From Certhia americana (Eukaryota; Chordata; Aves; Passeriformes; Certhiidae): a stretch of DNA of 64,000 nucleotides. The notes under the pieces were generated by a model. It saw nothing but the letters and a program-made list of their open reading frames with translations. It was not told the DNA's origin and did not search any database. The stretch spans positions 52,225,471-52,289,470 of the forward strand of contig CM031857.1 in the NCBI GenBank assembly GCA_018697195.1. The letters are read 5' to 3'. This document shows positions 1 through 12,672 of the stretch, piece after piece (the first letter of the stretch is position 1; the number at the start of each line of letters is the position of its first letter). Both the position numbers and the translations under genes were made by a program.

Positions 1-376
1 GCCCCCATTGCACTTGGGGAGACTGAGGGAGCAGCTGGGTGTCTATTTAGCTGCCACCCAGGGTCACCCACCACACATTCAATAGCAGTAAGTCTTAGTG
101 AGGAAACACATTATTCCAAATGTTATTAATTACTCTAAAGCAGTCGAGACTGTTGTCTCTTCTGCTCTCTCAGAGTTTTGTTTCAGATGCCAGTGTTGTG
201 CTGGGTCCCAATTTTATCACAGAAGAGTCTGATGTTTGTGGTCTGAATGTTATTGTGTTGATAAAAGATCTCTACAACTCAACCCATGCCTAAAGTTACA
301 ATACAATAATAGATGAAATGATGAAGTAACAATTGCTGTGATGGCTGGATGAGTTCCTAAAGTAAATATATTGTAT
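1..376. other. Non-coding, nothing recognised
   Basis: I see no coding frame, RNA gene or repeat family in this AT-rich stretch. It runs up to the first copy of the palindromic repeat. Confidence 0.5.
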
Positions 377-445
377 GGGCCAGATCCACTTATGGACTAA
401 GTGGCATAACTTCATTGATAACTTCCAATTTACATACTGGTGGGA
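377..445. repeat. Ancient palindromic repeat, copy A (degraded)
   Basis: This copy begins with GGGCCAGATCC and continues through GGCATAACTTCATTGA to CCAATTTACATACTGGTG. The same landmarks, in the same order, occur in the copies at 766-850 and 33836-33923. Part of the right arm appears deleted here. The pattern resembles a palindromic low-copy element I recall from reptile and bird genomes, but I cannot name its database family. Confidence 0.5.
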
Positions 446-765
446 GCGCAATTCATAATCTCTGTCCTCCCGGGCTCACCATACAGAGCCTGCTATTATA
501 ATAAAACTCATCATGTTGACCTCTAAGGTTAGGGTGAAGCACACCTCTAGCTATAACATCACCAGTAATGAAAGGTAGATAGGAAAAAAGGTCATTTTGT
601 CTGTTCTGAGTAGATTGTGCTAGTGCTCACTCAGCTCTGTGATGATCACTGGTAAAGAATGTTTCATTTTGGTGAAGTTAAGAATTTTTGGTCATCACCT
701 CAGGGGCTGAATCTTTACATCTCTCTAGCACTGAACCTAAGTCATGGGACTAAAAGTGACTTACT
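446..765. other. Non-coding spacer between two palindromic repeat copies
   Basis: No open frame or known repeat stands out. The interest lies in the flanking repeat copies, about 320 bp apart. Confidence 0.45.
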
Positions 766-850
766 GGACAAGATTCTCAGCTGCTGGAGATTGGCATAGA
801 TCCACTAAGTTGAATGGATCTATGCCAATTTATACCATCTGGAGGCCCAG
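766..850. repeat. Ancient palindromic repeat, copy B, with intact hairpin
   Basis: The core is a perfect 15-bp inverted repeat: ATTGGCATAGATCCA at 790-804 pairs with 815-829 across a 10-nt loop. Pairing continues imperfectly outward to about 778 and 841. The left side (GGACAAGATTCTCAGCTG) and the motif TGCCAATTTA match the other two copies. The palindrome could be transposon-derived. A non-coding RNA hairpin is possible, but nothing beyond the fold supports it. Confidence 0.6.
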
Positions 851-3430
851 CCCTGCATGAATAAATGTTAAACAAGCTGTTTTTAAACTAGGAAAATAAT
901 TTCACTTCTAACTTGCCTTCTAAGACATCCTTAATAAATTGTCTAAACAAATTACATGGTGATTAAAGGAAAATACCTGCCCAAGGAAAATGTACTGCTC
1001 CTGTACTTTTAAATGTTTTGAGGACTTCATTCTTGTAAAAGAGATCTTAATTTCTTTAGTAGCCCATTTTGAATATCCTCAGAAAATTTACAAGTTCGGG
1101 AATGTCTCCTTCTGTCCTTCATTGTGAAGGCAACTAATCAACATAGGTCTGACATAGATTAATCTGGAATAAATACCAAGAGTATGAGGGTTACAGTGAC
1201 TCCTTGGGCCCCATTTCACTAAACTCATTGTTCAGATGCATATCATTGTCACACCCCACAGGCAGATGGGCTGGGACATGCTCCTTCGTGGGTAACATTA
1301 AGTTATCTCAAGGGAACTAGAGGGAACTTTAGACTATAAAAGGAGATAAATCACAAGGGTACACAAATATACAGTATAATCACACCATTTCACTCACTTC
1401 AGGGAAAGCATCTAGGTTTAAGTTGCTTACCAGGGGAATATTACAGATCTTGTCAATGTAAATTTTTTCCAGCTCCAGTGTCAAACAGATATTGGAAAAA
1501 AAAGGTCTCCTTCAAGGAAGATAAAAATGAAGTAGAAGCTGTAAAGTACACAAAAGATAAATAGGCTTATTCAAAGGATATGTCTTCCATCATGAACACT
1601 GGCTGAAAATTAACTATGTTCTGAAGAACAAAAGGAGGAAAAACATCCTGAGACTACCAGTCTTAATAAAATATTGCTTATGGACAAAATATAGTTTTAG
1701 TTAATCACAGAGACACTCTAAAAATTGTCAGAAGGAGAAACCAAGACAATGACTGGTTGACTAATCTGTTTCAAACCTTGTCATTTGTCATATCAGGTAA
1801 CTAACTACTCATGAGTAAGATTTTCTCCTAGCAGCTGACTTACTCATTTTATTATGTGGTAATGCCAAGACTCAGCACAGCTTACAACAAAGTATTTCTG
1901 GATACTTTGGAAGAATTTTCTCTACTGAATGTCAGTACCAAAGGCATAAGACCACTAGCCACACTAAGACATTGGTCTTGCAAACTGTCTAGGATGTCCA
2001 GAAACAGAGCAGCCTGACACTTGCCCTTTGAAGTGAAAAGAAATAGGTTTGTTTGGTTGGGGGTTTTTTAATGAATGCTTAGAAATGTTGAAAATTATGC
2101 AATGGGTTCTTCGGTGTGGTGAATATAAGTATTAATGTTATTCTTATTTATCTTATAGATACTTACAGATACTATTTTCTTGGTATTGTTACATGATAAA
2201 TGACAAGCAGATTATGACCTTGAATGATAACCAAGTGGTGATTACCCTGGGCAACAGTATAAATTGTGTTTACAACTTGACCTTGCCATCCCATGACATG
2301 TGAACACAGCTGTGGGCAGCACAGGTAAAAACTAGGAACTGAATAAGGGCACTCACTTTCATGAATTTGCCTCCTTTGTAGAAATACAAAGAAATATAGA
2401 CAAATCAAATAATTCAATCATAGTTACTAAAACTTCTGAATATAGTAGAATCAGATATGTCAAAATCTACATCCTGATAACTCTTGTGGTCATTTCAGAA
2501 TAAATCTAATGTTTAAAGCAATGTCAAAATAGAGGACAGTATTTGTTTTTAAATGTCTGACATACACTTTTCTCCATATCTTGCAAGTTCCATTGCTGAG
2601 TGGAAACAGGAAAGATTTCCAGTGATATAAAAGCAACCCACAGCTACAGGCACAGCTGCACAACCCAAAATAACCAAATTACCGGGACTTACTGCAGTAT
2701 CACCTGCTAGATAAGCAGAAGCTATGGTGTCATTGTCCAAGTTTTGCATCTTTTCTGTGGTTTTACGAAATGAGATGGAAAAATCAAATATTTACTGATA
2801 TTCTCAGAGGTTTTTTCCCAGTTTCAAAATGCAGACAGTGTTAAACCAGATTCCTTTTAAATGCTCTTAAACATAAAAAACTTTATCAAGGTTCCTGATT
2901 AATAACTTGCAATTAATTTCCCTCTCCCTCCTCACTGACTAGTGTTTAGTAGAATACATGATGCTAAAACACTTGAAGGTTTAAAGGGAACAGGTTCATA
3001 GAGATATCACTTAAATGCTGTTTCCTCCATGCTACAAAGTGATAAAGACATATCCTATGATGAACTTGGTGCATACCAAGGTAGATGTTTTATGACTGTT
3101 CATTCAGATGTTTAAAAATAACCTAGCATTATTGCAAAATCTATGTGCCATTTTTATACCAGCAAGCTGCAGTACTATTCATTTCAGCAAACACCACCCG
3201 AGGGAACTTTCAGTAAAGAGATGAAAAATGTTATAGGGTTTTTTTTTTCTTTTTATCTTTGCCTAATTGTGTCTCCATTTTACACTACACTCTTTATTCT
3301 CTGCCCTTTTGACATAGCCAGCTGCCTTTTGGAGCTCTGTGAAGAAGCAGGCTGGCTTCACGCTGTAACAGGCACCAGCTCCCAAAGCCTGGTCTATTGA
3401 TGAGTCACATTGCTGCTGTGTGCCTGCAAG
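851..3430. other. Non-coding, AT-rich
   Basis: All open frames are under 100 codons and lack recognisable domains. A G/T-rich tract lies at 2051-2069 (GTTTGGTTGGGGGTTTTTT). I see no LINE or LTR signature. Confidence 0.5.
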
Positions 3431-3660
3431 CACATCGCACAAGTTCCCACGCCGCTTCCCTTCCAACTGCTGGGGAGCAGAGGGGGAAAGTGTACATGGA
3501 GCAGAAACTACAGAAACAATTTTACTTGGTAAAATCTCCTGCCCCATCGTAGAGCACAATGGCCAGTGACACAGTGGAATGTCTGCTTCAGAGTCAGCGC
3601 AGGTTCATCCTGTTATCCGCTGGGCAGCCGGGGGAAGTGACGTCAGGTGCACACAGCTCT
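3431..3660. promoter_or_regulatory. Candidate regulatory island with CRE site
   Basis: This stretch keeps several CpGs in a CpG-poor window. It contains a perfect palindromic cAMP-response/ATF site, TGACGTCA, at 3638-3645. That site overlaps a CAGGTG E-box at 3644-3649. There is no TATA box, no first exon and no long reading frame to call a promoter. An enhancer or a conserved element is the more likely role, if it has one. Confidence 0.3.
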
Positions 3661-5539
3661 TGTTTGAAGGCAGGGAAATACACCAAGACATTTCAGCTCA
3701 GGCAGGAAGTCTCTTTGTTAAAATTGGGTTGCAGTCACGTCAGGCCTTGATCCACCCCTGTCACTGGGTGGCCATCCCCAGTTCACCCTGGGCCAGGGCT
3801 ACCACCCTCAACTCAGAGAAGGCATTGCCTTTGGAGAGGCTCAGTGCCACCACGGTCAGGCTTGCTCTGAAGAAGACAGCCAAGCTGTCAAGAAGAAGTA
3901 TTCTCACATAGCCCTTGTCCTGCAAGCTCTTCTTTAAGAAGAAATTCTCCTGACCTGACTAAGGCTGAGTTGAGAAAACGCATGCAGATCAGCCTCTCTA
4001 TTACCACACTTCAAAACTGCAGCTATGCAAAGCACCAAGCATCAAAACCAAAAACTGCCCTACTGCCACACTCTCCTGCATGCATATACGTCCTGGGAAT
4101 TTCCATTTTCTTTATCATTTGTCAGTCCCCAAATATCAAATCAAATTTTAAATCAGTTTTGGTCACTACTGAACATCCACTTGCAAACTGATATTGTGTG
4201 GGGACACATGCCAGACCACTCTTGGCATTCACCAGATTTTCCTGTGTGTACTTAATGATGTTTTCCTTCACCTGTTTTCAAATGCCACTCCACCATTCTT
4301 CCAAGGATCATTCCATCCCCAGTACATGTAAATCCCCACTGATACCCACAAGTTAAGGCAAGGAACAGAACAACCTCTCAGGAGGCCAAGCCCTCTTCTG
4401 CTCTTTTGGGTGTTCCAGTTTGTATCTAAATAGTACTGAGCTTTCTGCCCTTTTCAGAGCACATGTCTCTGCTCACCTAAAACAAAGCTGAATTTTATAG
4501 CTTAGGTAGGACAATGTGAACTCCTAGTGACTAGTAGTGGCACTACCCATACCTTCTCTGGACAGCCTGATTCAACCAAGCCCTCTGTGAAATCTCAGTT
4601 ATAGATGCCACTAGTGAGAAACATACTTCATTATAATCCATCTCTCTGGAGTGCTTAAAACCAGGCATCCTGGCAAACACTCATTTAAGGGGTGCCAGCC
4701 TTCTGGCCAAAACTAGGTTTTAATGAAGTGGCCCTTTTCACCATGAGACCAGGAGATGGTCCAAGGTGTTTCTAGGGGCCTTAAAGTGTTTTCTCTTACT
4801 ACACACTCCAATGGAGAAAAGCCTGGAGTCACTTCATCCTCCTCACCCTTTAACAATGATGCCAGCAACAAGGTATTTGATCTACAGTGAGAGGTCAAAC
4901 AGCAGCCTTAAGTTAAGAGCAGCAAGGGCTCTTGAAACCACAGGGTTATTTTTGGTGCAAAACTCAAAGACTGGTCAAAAACCCAACAGGATAAATTTAT
5001 CTTTAAAACTTCTACCTGCCCAGCAAGACACTGCAAGAAGTAAGTCAGGAGATGAGTAACATCTTGAAATGCTCAAGTTCCTCTCTGTGCCAGGTGAGGC
5101 AGAAAGTGTCCCTGGTGGAATACACAGCAAGGACGGTTCTGGAGCAGCCCCATATTGCACTCTGCAAAGCCCTTGCTACCTAAAGGCATGGAAATGCCTA
5201 CATATCTTTTGGTACGATAACTCTAGAGAAGCAGCAGTAGGTACTTCACTGTGCTCACAAGGAGCATGCAGAGTGGTGACATGAATTTCCCCTGAGGTCA
5301 GGGCAGGTAAACTGAAGGCCTGTAAGTCATCCAAAGAGGAGCTCAGGGTGACATCAGCTAGTGCATAACTACATCAGTGCTTTTCAGTTTGCTGTTCCTT
5401 GGAATGAAAGCATCCTTCAAAATACCCACTGAACTCTCTGTGGTTGGTCCACCAGCAGCCCTGTTCATTGAATTATAGAATAAAGTTGTTGTGGCAATTA
5501 AAAGAGGCTTTTCCCCCCCATATAACCCAAAAGCCAGAG
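3661..5539. other. Non-coding, nothing recognised
   Basis: The longest frame here (3579-3911, plus, 110 codons) has no family resemblance and no splice context. No repeat family was recognised. Confidence 0.45.
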
Positions 5540-5830
5540 TTTAAAATTCCTATTGTATGAACATTAATATGAAAAGAATGCTGTCTCCTATTATGGAATT
5601 GTGTTATAAAACTGGAATGCTGTCCCCGCCCCGCCTGGCTCACAATCATCCCGACTTTGCCAAAAAATCATCCTGTACTACAGAGCGTGTGTCTCACGAT
5701 GGGAACTGCCTCCTGACTCACAAAGACAAGAGGCCTCAAATGTGTAAAGCTGGCAGAGGGGTTTTTTTAATCTGTCGGTAACAATCAGGCGACGTGCTTA
5801 ATTGCTCTGATTTCTGATCTCTCCTCTGTG
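5540..5830. promoter_or_regulatory. Candidate conserved element (CpG-retaining)
   Basis: Eight CpGs fall between 5627 and 5794, well above the local density. The segment 5770-5815 combines them with a TTAATTGC homeodomain-type motif. CpG survival in unmethylated or constrained DNA is the usual explanation. Conservation cannot be judged from one sequence, and a lone hypomethylated patch or chance remains possible. Confidence 0.3.
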
Positions 5831-8800
5831 TGCAGCCTCCCAACCAGCAAGCTGCAGCTGTGTGCCTCTGCTTGTGAACTGCACCCATTGTCCCTCCCAG
5901 GAGACTGAGAAGAGGTCCAGCTAATACGCCTTTGTCTGCCCTTCTTGGTGCTCTTGGCTTGTAAGCAATGACCTAAAAAACATTATGTCCAAAGCTCAGA
6001 GCCTTGGAAAGCTGTCAGGAGCCTTCCTCTTCAGTGCTTTGAGCTTTAGCAGTGCACCTTGAAAAGGCAGTGTGTGTGAAGGGACTTTCAAGCATTCTTT
6101 GCATGCAGCAGGGCTTGTTTCTAAAATCCTTCTTTCAGAGCAGCAACTGTAAAACAGAATTTCCGAGGCCAAATTCTGATTGCAGCAGTGCCCATGTTTG
6201 AAACTGAGATACTCTGGATGTTGTCTGCTGGGAACCCACTGGAGCTTTTTTACTGCATTAGGGATTGATTTCCTCTAACCACATTCTGAAAAAATCTAGA
6301 TGTATCATTTATTATATGTCTGTGCATGTCTTTACTTTAACAACTTGTTTCTCACTTCAGATTTTTCTTTCCCCACTATTTCAGACCCCAAAGTTATCAA
6401 GTTAGATCAGGAGTGGCCTCTTGGGAGGTCTCTTTCCTCTCCTGCCCACAGGGCTCTGTCACGTACCTCATAACCCCAGACAAGAACTGGTAAAATTACT
6501 GGGGTATTTTTGAGGGAACTTGTTCAATTACACAGAGAACATTCTAAGCCATACAGCCAAGTCCTCCTCCGCACAGGGATGATGTAAGCACATCCAGGAA
6601 ACTTGGGATGCCAAAAATCTCAAACTGGAGGAAATATTTGCAGGTCGACATGGCTGCAAATTGGGCAGAATTTAGGACCCTGGGGAATGTTCCACTCACA
6701 GATTCAACCGAGCCTAAAGAAGACCAACACAAACAAAGGCAACACTGGTTAGGTCTCAGAAGTCTTGCTAGGATGGGCTGAAAAGCAACTTTTCAGACCA
6801 GGGCTGAAGAAAGAAACATATTTCATGAGCTCATGTGTCAGGAGGGTGCACAAGAAAAACTCAAAAGGTTAAGAAGATGAAAATTGCTAGGATTTTGCAT
6901 TGACATAGCTGGATAAAATATTTGAATAGAAGAACACTGGATGTAAATAAAAACAGGAATGTACTTCTCTGTCAGCACTGGGACATGTGCCAATGGCAGA
7001 TACCAAGGCAATAGATGGCCAGGAAATATGACACATAGACGCATTTGATTACTTGATAGATGCTTTTTAAAGCCTCTTGTCTGCCTTCATTCAAAGTTAT
7101 TTCCTATGTGGTTCCCAAAATGAAGGAATCTCTGGCGAAGATAAACAAGAGTGATCTGCCTTCCTCTGCAGGCTATAGCAAAGATCAGAAAATACAGCCT
7201 AAGCAGAGAAAATTAAAACACAGAAGAGGAAATGCCAATCATTTTCCTGACTAATAAATGCCAGGAGGAGAAATCCAAGGTTCACAGAAGGACCTGTGTC
7301 TCTATGGAGTCTGTATATTTCTTCTCTCTGCAAATCTCTGAACTCCACAACACTGACAGTTCAGTTTTGCCAATTATGCAACTTTTTAATGCTTTTGTTT
7401 CTTTTATGACGTGTCAGCTGACCATGCAATCAAACCAAATAAGACTACAATAATAAAACAAGCCACATTAACTAATTATCTTAATAACAACTCTGTTAAA
7501 AGTGAGACATCTGATTGGAGAGATAGAAGCAATAATAAAAGGGCACTGTCAACTGCATGAACAGACTTGTGCTGCTTCCCAACGTGATGCTCCAAGGATA
7601 TTAACCCTTGGACTTCTGGGTGAGAAGTCCTGAGAGGCACCCAAGGGTGGGGTTTTCTAGAGACTCTTAAGGAATCCAGACCACAGGGATTAAAACTAGG
7701 GAAAAATTTGAGGGTGGAAATGAGATAGGAAAGGCATGCCAACAGAGCTATTTCTTCTGTTGTCTGTGAGCTGTCTTCTGCAGCAGTATGTAAGCAGGCA
7801 TGTGGGCTGCTGGGAATGAGCTGTACCAGAAAATAAACACAAGATGTATGGGGCAGGCTACATAATGAAATCAGACCTAATACATATAAGGCATGAAGGA
7901 TCACCCAAGGAAATCTTCCCCATCCTTCATCAGGCCCCGCTGATCTCCAAGACACAGGAATACTGCTGTGCCCACAGCTTTCAAGCACACAGATATAATA
8001 CCAAGCACCATGTCCTTCAGACTGGGAATGTGAGCTGAATCAAGACAGAGACAGTGTCTCATTTCCTCCTGGAAATCCTTCTGAGGTCTTCCAAGACTAT
8101 CCCCTCGGGTGAGAGTAAGTTTGTCCTATGCACACAGCCAGCACAATCTGTTCCATGCTTTGAAGCCTAAAGTCATCCTTCAGTGGCTGAAAACTGACCT
8201 GATTGATGAAAAACCTGAGTTGTGCTTGTCAGGAGGAGAAATAGAGAATCTTGAACATCTCTAATTTTTATTCCAGAAAATCTGATCCAAAAGTTTGCTT
8301 CTGCACTGAAAGCTGAAATAAGAATGCATCCAGGAAAAGTCTGCTTTATACAACCACTCTTCTTCATGGTTGTATCTGTCATGCTGTACTGGCCTGAAAC
8401 TATCAGAAGGTCCATAGAGATGCAAAGGTCTTTCAGTCACTTAATCTGGAGGATGATCTACAGAAGGAAGCAAATCCAAAGACACTACAATAGATCTTAG
8501 GGAGGATTCACATCATCAGCTTGGAGGATCCTGCTTAGTTGCTTTTACTGAGCATTCTCTTCTATACTCAACCTAAAGACATGAAGTCTCCAAAGGCCAT
8601 GCAATAGCAGCTCATGGGTAGGTTGTTGTCTTTCTTCAATGACTACGGAGAGAGCCTAGAGAAACAATCACTAAGGTTAACATCAGCTGAGGAAGGCCAA
8701 TCTCCACAAGTTTCCCTTGTAGTCAATGAAGGGTGAGAAGCAGCTTTGGAAGGATTTTCATATTTTCTTACAGCTCTGCAAAGCTCCTGCTCAGAGTCAT

Positions 8801-11466
8801 CCATCTCCTCAGACTGTTTAAAGAGGGAAGTGAGGGAAAGTGAGATCTCTAGTTTATTTGTAGCAGGCTCAGTTATTTGCATCTGCCATGTTAGTCTCTG
8901 GGAATACCTCTGGCCCCAAATCCAACCCACTGTGGGCTGTGCTAGGGATGGGGAATTTTGATGATATCAGCAGGAATAGCTTCCATGTGTGGGTCTCTGT
9001 ACACTGCTTTCCTCCAGATGGGTAACGGATTGTGTATCCTGTGTCATGATGTTACACAGCCCAGTGCAATGCAGCATCTAGCTGTTCAAATTAAATCTTT
9101 ATTTCTCCAGCTCCTGCCTCTTTCCAGCTGCCCTGGTCGCTTACTCTGGCACATGTGGTCAGTGTGTGCTGTGTGTCAGAGGCTGATTCACTGTCATAAG
9201 CATGAGAGGGAAGGTATAGGGCCTGGATGGCACTGTCATTGTGACTGCACCCCGCCCAGACCACCCCCATTTCCCACCCGGTTTTGGCATGTTTCTTAGG
9301 AAACAGTACCCAGGATCTCCTCTTGGTTCAGATCATTTTGAGATACAAGGTGGGGTAGTGGTTAGAGACCTGAGTCGCTCATTGTAGTCATCACATATCT
9401 AAGTGCTGTACATAGAAACCTTCAACTGAAATTAGATTTTCATGCAAGTCAGGTTTATCCAAGAGTTAGAAGACTTTCATCAAATCCCCTGCCCTGTCCC
9501 TTCACTTTAACCCACATTCTGGGGCTTTCCCACCACCAGAAACATGAGTACACCACACTTGTGAAACTCCTGAATAGGCAAGATGCTTGCTTCCCTTCCT
9601 ACAGAGCAATCTTCACTCTGGTAAATGAAACAGGCTGGAGGAGCATTGATCTGCCTGCTCAGGACTTTCACAAGTGCACTCAGCCCCAGGGCACAACCCA
9701 GCAGTCCTTGGCACCTTTCAGGGGCTGGCAGAGCTGTGAGGTCAGATGAAGCCATGACCACAGTGCAGGGGCTGCAAGGACACTCCTTCCCAGGTCATGC
9801 AGAGCTAGCACTGAGACCAGTCAAAATTTCACCCAGTAGTCAGCCTGTGTGTCTCTACTCTCCTGAACACATCCATGCCCACCAGGGCATCAGATAGAAT
9901 GAAAATTCTGCATTTTCACCTCCAATGGCTAAGCAAATGCACACTTTCATACCACAGAACCTCAGTTTAGATTAGGAGAGAGCAAAAGTCAGCTGAGGTC
10001 TCATCCTTAAGAACACAGAGAACTCATGTGAGAGTTGATATGTGTAGGGGAAGAGGACACCTCAAAGACAGTGTGAACTGAGTGGGTGAGAGGACTGAGA
10101 GTTTGCTTGCCCAATCTGAATTTCTCAATCTTTCCTAGGTTCAGCTGTCATTTCCACTTGAGGGTTATTTAATATGTTCAGAAAGCACTAGGAAATGGAG
10201 GAGTCTAGTACAGAAAATATGACAAACACTGTGGAGTTCCAGAAATTCCTGTCTCACTCCAAACTCTCTATTTCAAGACATTTTGTGGATATTCTGTGAC
10301 CAAAGTCTGTAAAAATATGTATGTCCACATGAGTTAGCTTAAAGCTTCAGGGATGTGGTCATTCCCTCTCCTCTTCACACAGACTTCTCATCTTTAATGG
10401 GGTACAGCAAAGACTTCACCCGTTGGTGACTAGGCAAAAATAGGTGCATCACAGAGCACCTTCTTCCCAGAAGGGCATCCCCCCAAAACTTGCTCCAGTC
10501 ACATGAGGCATGATTAATTTGTAGAGCAGACCCAAAACCCTCTTTTTCAAGCTTCTTGCTATATTCTGCCAGCTGGAATTAGGAAAGAGGCCATCCTGGG
10601 TCTCAGAGGCTGTGCCTGTGTTAGGAAGCTGACCCAGGACAAGGCATAGCTCAAACATGAGCATAAATTCATCAAAATAATTTAAAGGCTCCCATCCACC
10701 CTACTGCAGTGTTCTTGATTGCCTATGTTTTCTCAGGCAGTGCCTGGGCAAAATTTAGGCACAGAATAAGCATCCTTGCTAATGGGGAACATGGGTGAGA
10801 CCATCAAACTTCTGACAGCAAAGAAATTTAGCTGTATAGACAGCCACATGTAAGCCATGTGGTACCACTTACCCTCTGAGTCCAAGTGGGTCTGGCCTAA
10901 TAGCCAAGAGGTTCACCTCATGGAGAGACAAATGCTGCTGACCCAGACTGACCACACACTCTGGCAGCTGGTGAGGGGTAGCCCTCATAGCGACACTTTC
11001 TATCACAGACAACAGGTATCAGAATGTCTTTTAAAAAGTACATCTCACAGAGAATTCTCTTCCACTATGCCAGCTTCTTCCAGCCACAGCCCCTCTGAAG
11101 GGATAACATCCCAACAGCCCCAGACCACATGCAGCACTAAACAAGGAAAATATTTGCACTGCTGACAGTTGTCTTTTCATGTTGTTTAATAGCTGGAAAT
11201 GGAAAGCAGACATATGAACAGTCAGAATGTCTTTGGCAGACTAGACTTGCTTCCTAGGCTGGCAGCTAAAGGTCCTTCTTCTGTATCAACCAGTGAGGTG
11301 ATGGGCAACCTGTAAACCAGAACCATGTGTCTCCTTTCAGAGAAGCATGGAACATCTTGAGTTGGGGGGAACATACAAGGAGTCAAACTGGCCCTGCATA
11401 ACCCCAAGAATCACACCATGTGCCTCAGAGTGTTGTGCAAATTTCATCTTTCTTCTCTTTTAAGAC
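5831..11466. other. Long non-coding stretch
   Basis: There is no supported gene. The largest frame (7476-7988, minus, 170 codons) ends in a leucine-rich stretch but has no domain, splice context or visible homology. A tRNA-like word, GTAGTGGTTAGAG, at 9354-9366 lacks the rest of a tRNA or SINE. Confidence 0.45.
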
Positions 11467-11500
11467 CTGAAGTCAACAGGAGATTTTTACACTCCAGTTA
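11467..11500. repeat. Short ancient repeat fragment, copy 1
   Basis: CTGAAGTCAACAGGAG at 11467-11482 recurs exactly at 19882-19897. In both places it is followed by a T run and then a (C)ACT motif. The pattern resembles the tail of an old amniote LINE in which words like TTGAAGTCAATGGGAG are common. The family assignment is tentative. Confidence 0.35.
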
Positions 11501-11869
11501 CTAATTGGAAGTGTGTTGGACTGCACAACAAACCATTCAGCACAGGGGCAAGCACACCTTTTTCGGAAGCCTTTCACAGAAAAGGTCAGTCATGGAGAGA
11601 GTAAATGTTGGTAAGTACAACTTATTCCCATCAGAATCAGATTTATACATACCTAGTAATTATCCTTAATTATGCAAAACATAACTGATAGAAAAGGATA
11701 AAGGAGTCACTTATAACATTACCTGTGGCAAAAACAATGGCATAAAAGTAGAAATCTGCCCCCCACTCACCAGAGATTATGCATGGGCCATCTCAATATG
11801 CATTCTGGCAACCCATGTCCTTCCAAATAAATGACATCAGAGAGGCATTACAAATAGTGTGGGCCCTTC

Positions 11870-12090
11870 TTCACTGCTGTTTCTGACTAGCTGATGTAAT
11901 GCTGAGCTGTTTATCGCCATAATCCCAGCCTACATATCCGATCCACTGAGTCAGTATTTAACTGAATCTCTCAAATCAAAACAGTTTTGTAGCAAATACT
12001 GCATGTGGTTTTCTTCCTGTGGGTTCAAAAACTTCAAATAATTATTACATATATTACTCTAACAACATGGGTCAGTGCCTGTGTGCTGGC
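11870..12090. promoter_or_regulatory. Candidate conserved non-coding element
   Basis: This segment holds isolated CpGs (TTATCGCC, ATCCGATCC), a CTGAGTCAG AP-1/MARE-like site at about 11947-11955, and AT-rich blocks with no repeat signature. The composition resembles vertebrate conserved non-coding elements. The call rests on composition alone. Confidence 0.2.
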
Positions 12091-12329
12091 CTTGGGCAGG
12101 GTCATTTCACTGGACAGGGAAAAAAGATGCCATGCATTCCAAATAATGTATGTTAATAGCAGCTTCTCATGCAAAAGGTAACAGAGGGACAGCAGGATGT
12201 TCAGACAGCTTGAGCCACCATCACTGTGTTTGTCAGAAGTCTGAAATACAGTATTGCTCCAGGAAGGCAGCCTGAAGGACAGAGCTGAGGAATTTATTGA
12301 CTTAATTCTGTGATGTATTAGACAAACTG

Positions 12330-12672
12330 CTTGGAGAATAAGTCATATGGGGAGTGGCTAAGAGAAATTGAATTGTTTAGGCTGGAGGAAAGGAAGTTCA
12401 GAGGAGACCTATTGCTCTCTACAAGCAACTGAAAGGAGGTTATAGCAAGGTGGGGGTCAGCCTCTTCTCCCAGGCAACAAGCAGCAGGACAAGAAGAAAT
12501 GGACTCAGGCTACACCAAAAGAGGTTCACGCTAGACATCAGGAGGAATTTCTCCATTGAATAGGTGGTGAAGGATTGGAACAGGCTGCCCAAAGAAGTGT
12601 GGAAATGTTCAAGAAATGACTGGACATGGCACTTAGTGCTATGATTTAGCTGACACTGTGATGTTCAGCTGA
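12330..12672 (+). mobile_element. CR1 LINE fragment (ORF2 C-terminus and start of 3' region)
   Basis: The sequence follows avian CR1 from the segment encoding the ORF2 C-terminus (TTTAGGCTGGAGGAAAGG, then GAGACCTATTGCTCTCTAC) through GGAACAGGCTGCCC to TGGACATGGCACTTAGTGC. CR1 is a non-LTR retrotransposon, and its copies are typically truncated at the 5' end. This copy also loses match before the terminal octamer repeat, at about 12672. Stops and indels rule out function. Confidence 0.88.

Noticed and set aside
7476..7988. 170-codon minus-strand frame with a leucine run
   Set aside because: The leucine run comes from a simple AGCAATAATA-like stretch. There is no family motif, splice context or promoter.
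9349..9410. tRNA-like or SINE-like word GTAGTGGTTAGAG
   Set aside because: It resembles an A-box region, but no B-box, cloverleaf or SINE body follows.
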